NCBI GenBank assembly: GCA_973895155.1
Contig: OZ316891.1
Span: 11,780,001-11,844,000 of the forward strand
Reading direction: 5' to 3'
DNA: 64,000 nucleotides
From: Marsupella aquatica
Lineage: Eukaryota; Marchantiophyta
Part shown: positions 48,366 to 58,798 of the stretch, in pieces
Numbering within the stretch: position 1 is the stretch's first letter
Layout of the letters: every line of letters begins with the position of its first letter
The notes under the pieces: model-generated
What the model saw: only the letters and a program-made list of their open reading frames with translations
What the model was told of the DNA's origin: nothing
Database searches by the model: none
Position numbers and translations under genes: made by a program

Positions 48366-49544
48366 GAGGCAAGGAGACAAGGGACGCGAGGAGGCGAGGA
48401 GGCGAATGTGAAAATGGGGAGTTCAAACCCCTGAAGCCACTATAAGCCCCTCGGGGGTCGGCCTTGAGGGCCGTGCCAAGCGTGCCACGGGCTCGTGCAG
48501 GCTCAAGTAGGCTGCCACGCAACCTATTGGGTGCGTACAGTCATTATTACGGTCACACGTGTTGTCATTATTGTTATCCGTACTTCAGCTCTGCCGCGAG
48601 TTTAGCCGTGCCACAAGTTTAACCAAACTGTTTGATTGGCCTTTTTGTCAGTCAGGATTTTATATATTGCTTCTCTTTGCTCTCCAGCGGGTCATTCTTC
48701 TCATTTTGTTTCACTGCTTGCTCGTTGCTCCCTTTGCCTCTCTCTGCTCTCTCTCCGTCTCCCTCTCCCTCTCTCTGGCTCTAGATTTCTGCTCTGATCT
48801 CTTTCTATCATTATTTTTAAGGGTTGTGGACTCTGCGTTTGTGTTTAGGATATGTCGAGACATTATCATTTTAAGCTCTGAAGGAGGTCTAAAATAATTG
48901 AGCTCCTATCTTTTAGAAAACCAAACCTTTTCAGCTTATACTAATGTCGGTCAAAATCCATTTGGAAGCCTTTTCCCTCTATTTGATGGCCTTTTAGAAG
49001 CTATTTCTCAGTAAACTGGGAACCTACTTTCTTAATTGCACCAAATCATACCTCTAGATCATCTAGAGCCATTTATATGTTCTTATTTTGGGTGGCTTAT
49101 TATTCATAATAGTATCTTTGTCAAATACAATTTCCTTTTTGGCTCGAGATCATCTCGAGTCATAAGTTTGATCCTCAAAATTATTAACTTTTGCCTTCTA
49201 TCTAATCGTGCATTCGGTTGTCCTTCTTCTAATTGGGTTTGTAGATAGTCGGAGGTATAGAATCTGAATTCGCTATTTAGTGAGATTTCATATTCTACCT
49301 CGAGATCATCTCGAGCTAAATACTTCTGAATTTTTACATATTGGTGTTTTTGGTCCCTCTTCTACCCCGAGATCGTCTCAAGGTAGAAGAGTTTCTTATT
49401 TTCTCTATCACACAGTTTTGTGGGATAAACTTCTACACTTGGGTTTTTTGGTTTGTTTTTGTAGTCACTTTACTTCGAGATCATCTTGAGGTAACTACAT
49501 CCAACGGTTTGGACCACGTTTTCAAAATGGGGATTTTCTTTTGA
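48366..49544. promoter_or_regulatory. Probable divergent promoter and 5' leader of the DUF8039-like gene
   Basis: A strongly pyrimidine-rich stretch (48720-48800, CTCTCTCCGTCTCCCTCTCC type) resembles a plant transcription-start/5'-UTR region. Five element A palindromes follow at 49051-49492, probably in introns or leader exons. Plus-strand coding starts near 49545 after TTTTGAG. No TATA element was certain. Confidence 0.4.
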
Positions 49545-50402
49545 GGGGACGAGGTTTGCCTTGTAATCGACGGAGTGGAAGTTGCTTGCGGGACCGTCCT
49601 CAACGTTGACCCGGGTGACTCAGTGCGTAATGTTGATTTGGGAAGTAATCGTATTGGAGTTCTCATTGAGAAGTGCTATGAGGGATCACGGGAAATTCCT
49701 TACCCTTTGCCGCCAATCAGGACCCTATTTGATGTTGTCGACTCCTGCATTATTTGGGATGCCTCTTTTGCATATTTGAAGTCACAGTCAACTCCAACGA
49801 CAACACAAATGGATGCCTCTTGTTCTACAAAGGATACGGTTCCCGGTTTTGTACCAGACAAATCTTCGGTGGGAAGTTTGGGAGACTCGATTATATTTGG
49901 CGATGAAGTCGAGCTTTGGATCGGCAATCAGATTGTGGCTCGTGGATTTGTATTCAAGACAAATCCCGATGAGACCTATCACAATGAAAGACTTGGCACT
50001 TCTAGGATTAGTGTGAAAATATGTGAAGTTTTTCAAGGAAGGGAGAGGTTACCCTTTCCTCATGCTAGAGCCAATACCGTTAAGGAAGCATTGGACACTT
50101 TTGTATTCTAGAATTTAAACGATGTTACTCGAAGGAGTTCTTCCCAGGATATACTAAACGACCTGTCCACACGGGATGTTTTTGGAAATTATAATTTCAA
50201 GGATTATAGTTTGCAATCTAATTGGATGACCGAGGAGGTGGAATTGTATGCTAAGGATAATCAGACCAAAGTGGGGGTTGGCATCATCATAGTTCCTTTC
50301 GAGTTAGGTGCAATTGATGATGAGGTTCTTGGGCCAAATCACATTGGGGTTGCGGTCACACGCGTTGTCGTGGGGATTCTTTGTTTAGTAAGTTCCTTCT
50401 AA
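49545..50402 (+). pseudogene. DUF8039-like triple-repeat protein of element A
   Basis: Three related domains lie in one frame. The first is DEVCLVIDGVEVACGTVLNV...LGSNRIGV...IPYPLP. The second is DEVELWIGNQIVARGFVFKT...LGTSRISV...LPFPHA...TVKEALDTFVF. The third, incomplete, is EEVELYAKDN...LGPNHIGVAVTRVV. The pattern (short strand, VARG, LG..RI.V.I.EV, PYP/PFP, TV.EA) matches, as I remember it, the DUF8039 domain of plant transposon-encoded proteins, often with Ulp1 proteases. A TAG at 50109-50111 sits where the family usually has Trp after the final Phe, and the same frame continues for 97 more codons; TGG to TAG explains it. The third domain ends abruptly, so the gene is truncated. Function unknown. 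Confidence 0.6.
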
Positions 50403-50444
50403 GTATAGCTTAGTAGTATAGGATAGTAGTTTGAATTCTTGCAT

Positions 50445-50870
50445 TATATGCAGTCTATAGTGTACACGCTATAGTGCACAACCTACAATATGCATGCTAC
50501 AGTGTACGATCTATAGTATGCATGCTACAGTGTAAAATCAACAGTATGCATACTACAGTGTACGATCTACAGTATGCATGCTATAGTGTGCATGCTACAG
50601 TGTACATCTACAGTCTGCATGCTATAGTGTACAATCTACAGTGTGCATGCTACAGTGTACAATCTACAGTGTGCATGTTACAGTGTATGATCTACAGTCT
50701 GCATGCTACAGTGTACGATCTACAGTGTGCATGCTACAATGTACGGTCTACAGTGTGCATGCTACAGTGTAAGATCTATAATGTGCATGCTAAGTGTACG
50801 ATCTACAATATGCATGCTACAGTGTACGATCTACAGTGTGCATACTACAGTGTACTGCCTACAATTGCTC
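50445..50870. repeat. About 28-bp tandem repeat in the putative retroelement U3
   Basis: Roughly 15 copies of GCATGCTACAGTGTACGAT + CTACAGTGT, with drift in length. GCATGC and GTAC make the unit itself rich in small palindromes. It lies about 100 bp upstream of a TATA element, the position of LTR U3 enhancers. Confidence 0.8.
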
Positions 50871-50974
50871 CACTTACGTAACTACAGTACTAGCACACTT
50901 ACTTGCCTTGGATATGTGACACATGGCTTCCATCCGTGTGCCATGCTTGATCCGTGTGCTTGAGGTGTAAGCAC

Positions 50975-50982
50975 TATAAATA
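50975..50982 (+). promoter_or_regulatory. TATA box of the putative 5' LTR
   Basis: TATAAATA is followed about 12 bases later by a small hairpin (GAGGGG TTCTCT CCCCTC) and a pyrimidine-rich ACTCCC start-like region. It sits downstream of the 28-bp array and upstream of the gag-like frames, as expected for an LTR promoter. LTR ends and primer-binding site were not identified. Confidence 0.5.
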
Positions 50983-51049
50983 AAGTGGAGAGGGGTTCTC
51001 TCCCCTCACTCCCTATTTTTCATCAACTGAGTTGTGAAGCCTTAAGAAT

Positions 51050-51668
51050 CCATTGGACTTGATGACCTCTTCTATGAATATAACCTTTATGAAGTAGACC
51101 CACTCATACACGCTTGCTTAGAGCTTCGGCTCGGCCAGAGATATTTTGTATGAGTTGGACCTTCAAGTGTTATCATTTGATAGGAGATGGTTATTAAGTC
51201 CTAAAGAGATGCAAAGTGCTCAACAATACCTCCTTTTGGGTGAAACCCTTATGAAGTAGACCTACGCATGCACGCTGGCTTGGAGCTTAGCTCAGTCAGT
51301 GGTAATTTGTACACGTTGGACCTTCAGATAGTGTTTTCATTCAAAAGAAGATAAACTTATTAAGATGAACATTTGCATGTATATACTTAGAGTTAACTCA
51401 ATGCATAGTATTTGTTTGAAATAAATAATCTTTTCATTGAATGATTCTATATCTTGTCATTATAATGAATATTAGTTGGATGGAATATTTGATAGTATGA
51501 TAATGCCCAGACCAGTACCTGTTCTTCCTCTCCCTAATCTTTTCCTTATTAGAATTCATGTACTCCAAAAAGAGATCATGCGTCAGCATATGACTTTTCA
51601 CTTTGGAGAAGCATTTACAATTGCGGTGTTAAATTTAATAGAGCCGATTGTATATCCTTATGTAGTTT
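51050..51668. other. Untranslated leader of the retroelement
   Basis: It contains two diverged copies (from about 51097 and about 51259) of a unit with GAAGTAGACC, ACGCTTGCTTAGAGCTT or variant, and GTTGGACCTTCA. No gene is evident. Confidence 0.45.
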
Positions 51669-54401
51669 ATGGGCAAGATTGGGCTTGCACAATTTTTATC
51701 TTGTATTGAGATGGATCTCAACAAACCTCCCTCCGATGAACCTTCCGTTTCTTTCTCGTTAGGAGATATTTGTTTTGTAACTCAACCCAAGGTAGCTGCC
51801 AAGGAGGCAATAGTCCGTAGGTATGAAGAAAAGGGTTATGATGTTGTGCTTTCATCCATAAAACCATTCATTGTGGTGTCTGCTACCCAGTCTAGAATAG
51901 TAATCATGATCTTAACTTAAGTTCTCTCTTGACACTAGCAGCCATAGGCCCGGTGCTTCCTCAAGAACCACATTTTTTCCCCAGACATGTTGGCGACCAT
52001 ACTGGGGAAACTTGAGGCTAGTGTCAAAGATAAAAGGATATTGATGAGAGAAGAAGCTTGATAGAAAATAGAAGCAAAGGAGAAGTTGTTCACAATGGTA
52101 GGAGGAACTATGGAAGAGATGACTGAGATGTTTATGAGTTTGATGGAGGCCAAAGCACGAAGAGAGGCACCTGAGAACAAGAAGAAGGAGGAAGCAAGTC
52201 GTATGACCAAGTGCTTACAAGCTTTGTTAGCAAAGTTTGGGCAGTTTGACGGGAGAAGAGCAACCCGTACTTGAAAGAGTATTGGATAAAGGTAGCCATC
52301 CACAAGATCAGTGAGAAGGTTGTCATTCATGAATTTGCATCATTGGTGGAATCAGAATTGAAAGACATCATCACCAAGATTGCTGAAGGAGCCAAAGAGG
52401 ATTGGAAAATATTTGAAATGAGGGTGAAAGAGGAGTTTTGATTTGAAGATCCAGATCGAGTTACTGCAGCCACATTCCTTGGTTGGGTACAAGAGAAAAA
52501 CAAGAAGTTGGGACCTCAAGAATTATTGAGGGAATTCAATAGGTGCTACCATCAACTATCTTCAAAGGATCTAACAATAATCAGTCTCAGAAGAGGGGGT
52601 CTTTTGATCCGTGCAGCTGATATACCTTTGAGGGTAGAGTTGGACAATGCTCTAGATGTTATTGCTCTAGATGCGGATGAAGTCACTTGGGAACAAGCAG
52701 AAGCTGCAATCCACAAGGTGACAAAGCAAAGGAGGAGAAGGGAGGTTGATCAAGAGGCGGAAGCTCCCATTCTAGACTTGAGAAAAGTTAGAGAAGAAAG
52801 CACTACTGATGGAGGAGAAAAAGAAGTCAAAAGCAGCATCACAGAAGGGGGCGACATAGCATCATTGACAGATATGATAGCAAAGCTTGCTCTTTCAATT
52901 CAAGCCTTGGACTCGAACAAAAACCCTAGTGGAACATCACTAGCAGCCTTGAATAAAAACTGGAATTGTTTGTGATGTGATAGCAAGGAGCATCACAGAA
53001 GGGATTGTGGAGAACTAACAGAAGCATTGCGACTTCGACATGTCAAGTTTGTGGAAGGAAAGATTGCATTTGTTGATTCTGGAGAGCCAATACCAATGAA
53101 TGTGAACCGAGGAGGAATGAAGCAGATTGTGGAACAGAGAATGAGAGAGAAAGTTTCTAGTGCTGCAGCGATGTATGGTGATCCTTCTGTCTTTAGTCTT
53201 CAAGTTAAGAAGAATCTGCCTTCCATAGAACATCTTGATATTATTGAGAGGAAGAGACTTGTAGAAAGTATCTGGAGAAAATCCAGTTGGGATGTGCCTG
53301 TGTTGATCAACTCTATCATTGCGGAAGTAGGAGCAGCATGGAATACCGCTGTGGAAGATAAGAGGAGATATGAAGGCACTTCTATGGAAGAAACCCAAAG
53401 GAGAGAAAAACAACAGAGACCCAAAGCAGGACCTCGCTTCACACGTCAAGCCAAAGAGAAAGGAGTTCGATTTGAGGAGCCTGAAGCGTCCACAAGCAAG
53501 AGTCAAGAAGAAATCTCCCATGGAAGCTCAATGGATACCGACACCCCAAAGAAAGGTGCTAAGAAGAGCCCAGGCTATTTGCTTACTAGAGAGGTGGAGC
53601 AAACCGTTGATCCAGAAGTGATTGCTGAGAAATTTTGGCAGCAAGAGGTAGGGGGTTCACTAATGGAGAACTTTTTGGAAGTCTTCGTTTAGACTTACAA
53701 GGCAAGATCTTGGATAGGGCAAGAAGAAAAAGGGTTTACAAGGAGGGACCTCATGCACTAACTGCCAAGATTCTTAGCTATGACTATGAAGATGATTTAG
53801 AAGATGAAGAAGAAGAAGAAGAAGAATTGGAGGGAAATGTATTTTGTGCTACCATGAGTCACCATGAAGCAACTTCAGGTATTCATGGCAATGTAGCCCT
53901 ACATGAGGTGGATTTGCGGGAAACAATCCGACCGTATTGGGCAAGAGCTTGCTCGGAGATTGAGGTGCAATTGCTTGGGGCTGAAGGAGGAATTTGGGCA
54001 CTCCTAGACTCAGGATCTGAGTTGAATCTAATGTCTAAAGAGACATACCAAAAAGGGCATTGGAAGATTGATTGTGACATCAAATGGAATGTCAATTCAG
54101 TGGGCACAAGGGCAAATCCCTTGTGGGGAGCATGTCCCGAGATCATGATCAAACTTGGGAATGTGGTAGAAGCTATCAATGTCTTTGTATTTGAAAAACT
54201 TCCATATCCTCTTATTCTTGGTGTTCCTTTCATCACGGAATTACGAGTAGAGACCATCACTAGTACATTTTACCTCCTTTTTCCGATTCTCTCCACATCG
54301 GACGCCTTTGTAAAATAAAATTTGAAAAACCATATATCCGATACTACTAGCATCGCAACATGCCATTTTAATAGTATCGGATATCGACAATCGGACTTCT
54401 A

Positions 54402-54590
54402 TCGGAAAGTCCGATGGTGGGAGAATGGGAAAGTCCGATGGTGGGAGAATGGGAAAGTCCGATGCTAGGAGAATGGGAAAGTCCGATGGTGAGGGAATGG
54501 GAAAGTCCGATGCTAGGAGAATGGGAAAGTCCAATGGTGAGAGAATGGGAAAGTCCGATGCTAGGAGAATGGGAAAGTCCGAAGCAATCA
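54402..54590 (+). repeat. Left subterminal array of the CACTA element, 8 x 24 bp
   Basis: Units of GGGAAAGTCCGATGGTGGGA + GAAT and close variants are spaced exactly 24 bp apart. The first unit carries the full palindrome ATCGGAAAGTCCGAT. In En/Spm such subterminal repeats are TnpA-binding sites. Confidence 0.93.
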
Positions 54591-55426
54591 AAATGGGATA
54601 TGCATTTCAGCGGACGCGACATGCTCAGGTCACCCATCTCTTCCTTTAATTGGGTTTCTACTTTCATTTGGAACTATGAGCTAGGTGCCCATCTCCCTTG
54701 ACATGTGAACTCTTCAAATTTTCTCAACTAATTGGTCACCCATCCCAATTGCTATTCCTCCAACATGAGCTTAACTTTGTGGTTCTTATTCCTTACATTG
54801 TACATGCAAGCTTAGCACTTTTGTTGTTTGACTTAGAGTGTTTGGGGATTTTATACACTTGTGAGTTTACTAAGACCCATAATTTGGACCCATTCTTGAT
54901 CCATTTTTCTCTATCATGAGATTAGATCTTTGCATCAAGTGACCTATTCTAGTTACCCTATTACATTCCCCTAGGAGAAACCAATAGAAATCTGGCAGGG
55001 GTCATTCATCGATATTGCCCTCCTTCATTAGATTTGATATGGGATAATTATGGCTTATTAGTTATGGATGATATTTTGGTCCTTCCAAAGCCTCAGCGTC
55101 AATGGCTCCTGATTGTCTCATCTTTTATCAACTATGTTGTTGTTGGACTTGCAACAAAGACTACATGGGACAAGCAACCTCCTTCTAGATGATGTATTTT
55201 GGACTTGGCATGTTGAGCACATATTTCCGTAAGGGAACAATATGTTGGGTCTTGGAATGAGGCAAAAACAACACTGAAGTCCATTTGCCTCAAGTATGAA
55301 GTTATTCATGCATGCAAGAATGATTGCATCTTTTGGGAAGAGTATGTCGGTGCAACCACATACCCCATCTAACACATCAAAACTTTTCATTCTAACACAA
55401 TCAAAAATTTTCTTTTTGTCATAACC

Positions 55427-55607
55427 AGACTTTCCCATACTCCCAACATCGGACTTTCCCATTCTTCCAGCATCGGACTTTCCCATACTCCCAGCATCGG
55501 ACTTTCCCATTCTTCCAGCATCGGACTTTCCCATTCTTCTAGCATCGGACTTTCCCATACTCCCAGCATCGGACTTTCCCATTCTCCTAACATCGGACTT
55601 TGCCATG
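55427..55607 (-). repeat. Right subterminal array of the CACTA element, 8 x 24 bp, inverted
   Basis: Units of ATCGGACTTTCCCATTCTTC + CAGC begin at 24-bp steps from about 55428 to 55596, the reverse complement of the left array and equal in copy number. Further full palindromes lie outside it (for example ATCGGAATTTCCGAT near 55853). Confidence 0.93.
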
Positions 55608-56893
55608 TTAGCACAATCGGATATAATATCCGTTATTATTAACTACGGAAAGTTTCTGATCATATTGTAACGCACATCATTTTCGTTACAAAAAACATCG
55701 GACATATCAATCAAAGTTTCTGTTGAGGGATCCCATGTGTTTTCTAACGGATATGATCCATTTTTTAACGCATCGGAAAGGTTCCGTTGTCAATTATATC
55801 GGAAATGAAGATATCCGAAGCCGAGAGTATGGCATATTGCCATTTTTTGATAATCGGAATTTCCGATGCTAAAAGAATCGGACGCCGATTGTTCGCAAAA
55901 ATTGAGCATTGGAAATCAGCTTAATATGTACTAGTGCATGGTACTTGATGATGGTACTCACATGGAAAAAGTGAAGAGCAAGGATGACTTGAAGAAGATT
56001 CAATTTCCCATACTTCGGCCAGGTAGTACAAGAGATCGTCGGGAATTTAAAACGGTGGAGGAGTACAGGTCCGACCAGAGTATGAAGGGTTTTGACTAGG
56101 CGTCCCGCTAAGAGAAGCAAGCAGGCAGGATGCTAAGCCTTTAGTCTCGTCTATGGAGGTTCATTCCTCTTTTGTTGGTGTGAGTAGGACTAGTGAAGTG
56201 TGCTATTTTCATAAAGGTGGTGTGAAGAGGAGAGCTCAAAAGATGTTGGAAAAGAAAGAAAAAGATTTGTTCACATTAGGAGTGTTGAAGGTTGAAGAGA
56301 GAATAGAAGGAGTACTAGAGGAAAGGGGATTACCACCCTCTCTTCGAGAGATTATTGGAGACATTGAGGAAGAAAATGGAGAAGTGGAGGTAGAAAGGGA
56401 TGTGTATGGTTACATTGAGCACTTTGCAGAAGTACACACAAAGTACAAAATAGTGGACAAGAAGGTGCGACCTACAGCAGTTCCCTTGCCATCTGAGGCT
56501 AAGGAAATACTGAAGCGAGCAAAGGAGGAGCCAAGTCCTAGAGATCGTACTAAGATTGGGCATAAATTCACTGAGGAGACGTTGCTCAAATTAAAGATTG
56601 GTGATAAGGGTTTACTAGAGGAAGAGAGAAGAGCCTTCGAGAAGATGATCATCAAACATGAAAAGGCCTTTTCCTTTTCCATTGAAGAGATTGGATGTGC
56701 TGATCCAAGGGAGATCACACCAATGGTAATCTTCACTGTTCCACATGTTCATTGGGACCTTAAGCCAATTCCTGTGCCACGAGCACTAATGCCTAAGTTG
56801 GTGGAGTTATTCAAGGAGAAGTTAGATGCCAAAATCCTTGAGAGAGCAAACGCTCCATACTTAAATCGGTGGTTCACTGTGAGAAAAACACGT

Positions 56894-58798
56894 TGACGGA
56901 CCAAACGAGAAGTGTGATAGGCTTCTCATTTGGGCCACCCCAAATTTTTTCTAAGTGTAAAACGCGACGTGATACAAACCAAGATTTCCTACAAAATCAA
57001 ACATTTTCAAGCGCAAAATCAAAACATCTCAAACTTTGACTAGTGAACCTTACGAAACAAGGTAAAATGACATTTTGTATCACCAAGTTTTATGGAGGCA
57101 ATACAAAATATGATACGGGGCATCACATTTCACATTCCTTAACAAGTAAATTCGATGTGGTTCTTTATCAATAGAGAATATTCCAAAAAGATACCAACTA
57201 TGGTCAAGTTAACCCATTAATAATTGTACTATGGTAAAACTTAACTCGACCACAGTACAAACTAAACTAGGCTCAATCTGAAAAGTATAAATAAAGGACC
57301 ACAAAAAATAATTAGCTTCATAATTTTGTTTTGTGTCCTCTAACCCATGTTACTCCTTCCTCAATGTTGAAAGCAATTGTCCATACAAACCCGGATTCAA
57401 CAAGGCCACCGACTAAACTGCTAGTAGTTATCCTCACTTATCCTCCTTTTCCTTTACTTCAAACCCAAATCTGATTCTTCGTATCACATTTCAGATTCTT
57501 AATGTTACTTTACCATTCAAAAGTGATAGAGTACTCTTGAAAGCAAAACCCAAATGTGATACGCTGTATCACATTTTGGATTCCTAAAGGGTTGAAAGAG
57601 GTATTAGTTTGAGTGGGAAATGAGGGTATTGGGCTTGAGAATTAGATTTTGGATATACTTGCTTGAAGAATCCAAAATCTGATACGTGTATCAGATTTTG
57701 TATTCTTCATAGAGATTTTGTTCTTAACTTATTATCTTGGTTAGAGGGTCAAGTCTACATGCGTAGACATTGCTGGTAATTGGAAGAATTTATTAGTGAG
57801 ACAAATACAGGGAATTGTTGACCAGGTTTTATGGACCAGGAATTGTTGACTAATGGTTGTGGTTGGAGAAGTTTAGGGAGTGGTTGTTGACTAGTGGTTG
57901 TGTACGAAAATATTGACCAGGAATTTTTGACCAGGTTTTGTTGACCAGGAATTGATGACAATGTCTCAGTTTGCCTTGCTATATAAACTACAACGTTTTC
58001 TAGAATAATTGTGAACAAGGATTGATTACATTGAGGTACGATGTTTACAGCCTTTTGCTCAGAGCTCTATTGTCGATGTTTTTTTCCTCAGTCATGGATT
58101 TGTAGTTGTCATTTCCTAATAATTTCTGATCTTTGAATTCATGTTATTAATCAAGCACTAGATGGACCAAAGTAATTCATGGTGGATAGAAAAGTACTGT
58201 CTTGTTATTCAGTCTGCATCTTTTGACTCTATATACTCTAATTTCTGTGCAAAACCCAGAAAGTTAGGCAAATTGACTTTTGCATCTCATTGTAGAAATT
58301 TTTTGTTTATCATTGGAGTTGTTTTCTATGAATCAATTTCACTGATTACTCCTCAATGACTTAATGAATCAAAAATATTGATGATCCATTGGAAAGGCCT
58401 TGGAATTCCGCATCTTTTGATTATATATACTCTGATTTTCGTCGAAAATTAAGAAAGTTAGGGAAAATCGAATTTTCCAACTTGTCACAGAAAATAGGCG
58501 CGCGCGACTTCGGCGACTTCATTCTGAAGCTTTGCTCAATCATTTGATTTAATTTTTTTTCTCCTTGATCTTATTCTCTTGAGCTTCAAGTAGAATTCAA
58601 GATGAACCTGAACTGAGTTGAGAAATAGTTCCAAACTCTCTCGACAAGCTAAGGTTCCTCCAAGCACGGGATTTTGAAAAACAATTTGAGACTCTATTGT
58701 CTTGTTTTTCTTGGAGCAATACCAAATCTGATTCTGAGTATCAGATTTTTCATTCCTCAACTGTTAAGGTGGGAGCTAGTTTATTATTTGCCGTTAGG
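56894..58798. other. 5' non-coding part of element B
   Basis: It holds five of the eight element B palindromes and a TTGACCAGGAATT-type short array near 57810-57960. It also holds a diverged 195-bp direct duplication (about 58190-58310 and 58385-58500, sharing GCATCTTTTGA, TATATACTCTNATTTTC and AAGAAAGTTAGG). Coding starts at ATG 58799. Confidence 0.6.

Larger units (their letters stand above)
41404..49492. repeat. Family of about 19 dispersed 19-21-bp palindromes, element A
   Basis: The consensus arm is GGCTCGAGAT, then one central base, then the reverse-complement arm. Approximate starts: 41404, 41643, 41729, 42851, 43649, 45368, 45462, 47044, 47212, 47259, 47559, 47831, 47929, 47992, 49051, 49141, 49298, 49364 and 49472. 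Several (47212, 47831) are perfect over 10-bp arms. Paired changes appear: 42851, 47559 and 47929 read CTTGAG/CTCAAG or CTCAAG/CTTGAG on both arms, so symmetry is kept while sequence drifts. By eye I saw none outside element A. Copies occur between genes, in presumed introns and inside apparent coding sequence. Confidence 0.92.
41330..50402. mobile_element. Element A: putative large DNA transposon with ParB-like/methyltransferase gene
   Basis: Limits are approximate. They are set by the spread of one palindrome family (first copy 41404, last 49472) and by the DUF8039-like frame that ends at 50402. It contains an HAD-fold gene and a ParB-like/degenerate methyltransferase gene on the minus strand, a possible small first exon at 48163, a CT-rich divergent promoter region, and a DUF8039-like gene on the plus strand. 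No terminal inverted repeats or target-site duplication were found. Calling it a transposon rests on homology of its main gene with element B, on DUF8039-like domains that accompany plant DNA transposons, and on decayed frames. Confidence 0.55.
54258..55936. mobile_element. CACTA (En/Spm-type) transposon, non-autonomous, 1679 bp
   Basis: The left end reads CACTAGTACATTTTA. The right end, reverse-complemented, reads CACTAGTACATATTA. It is flanked by the 3-bp target duplication CAT (54255-54257 and 55937-55939), standard for CACTA elements. With one CAT kept and the element left out, the retroelement frame runs on as VET-MVLDDGTH, which confirms both ends to the base. Subterminal regions carry 8 + 8 inverted 24-bp repeats. 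Inside, 55253-55372 encodes a fragment with HACKNDCIFW, a hallmark of Tnp2-type transposases, with no intact transposase around it. Confidence 0.95.
51716..56893 (+). pseudogene. Decayed Ty3-type LTR retroelement gag-pro-RT, interrupted by a CACTA element
   Basis: Gag-like frames run from 51716 and 51986, with LEASVKDKRILMREEA and AALNKNWNCL. A CCHC zinc knuckle at 52967-53008 has one in-frame TGA in its first loop. The protease has ALLDSGSELNLMS (53998-54036) and LILGVPF. After the CACTA insertion, VLDDGTHMEKVKSKDD resumes. The reverse transcriptase N-terminus (ILERANAPYLNRWF) is reached near 56850, then similarity stops at about 56893. Frame changes occur near 52275, 53640 (a G5 run) and 56100; stops lie at 52439, 52973 and 56090. 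RT palm, RNase H and integrase are missing. No 3' LTR was seen, so the right part was probably lost when element B inserted or the locus rearranged. Confidence 0.8.

Noticed and set aside
41404-49492. Palindromes as a CRISPR array
   Set aside because: Spacing ranges from tens of bases to over a kilobase, no constant spacer length exists, and the setting is a eukaryotic transposon.
41330-50402. Giant-virus (NCLDV) insertion, suggested by methyltransferase, HAD and protease-type genes
   Set aside because: No capsid, packaging ATPase or viral polymerase gene is visible, genes contain introns, and DUF8039-like and Ulp1 genes point to plant transposons.
50474-50963. Cys/Tyr-rich repeat protein
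   Set aside because: It is a frame through the 28-bp tandem array of the putative LTR.
54414-54701. Repeat proteins of GEWESPM type on either strand
   Set aside because: They are frames across the 24-bp CACTA subterminal array; a 24-bp period keeps frames open without selection.
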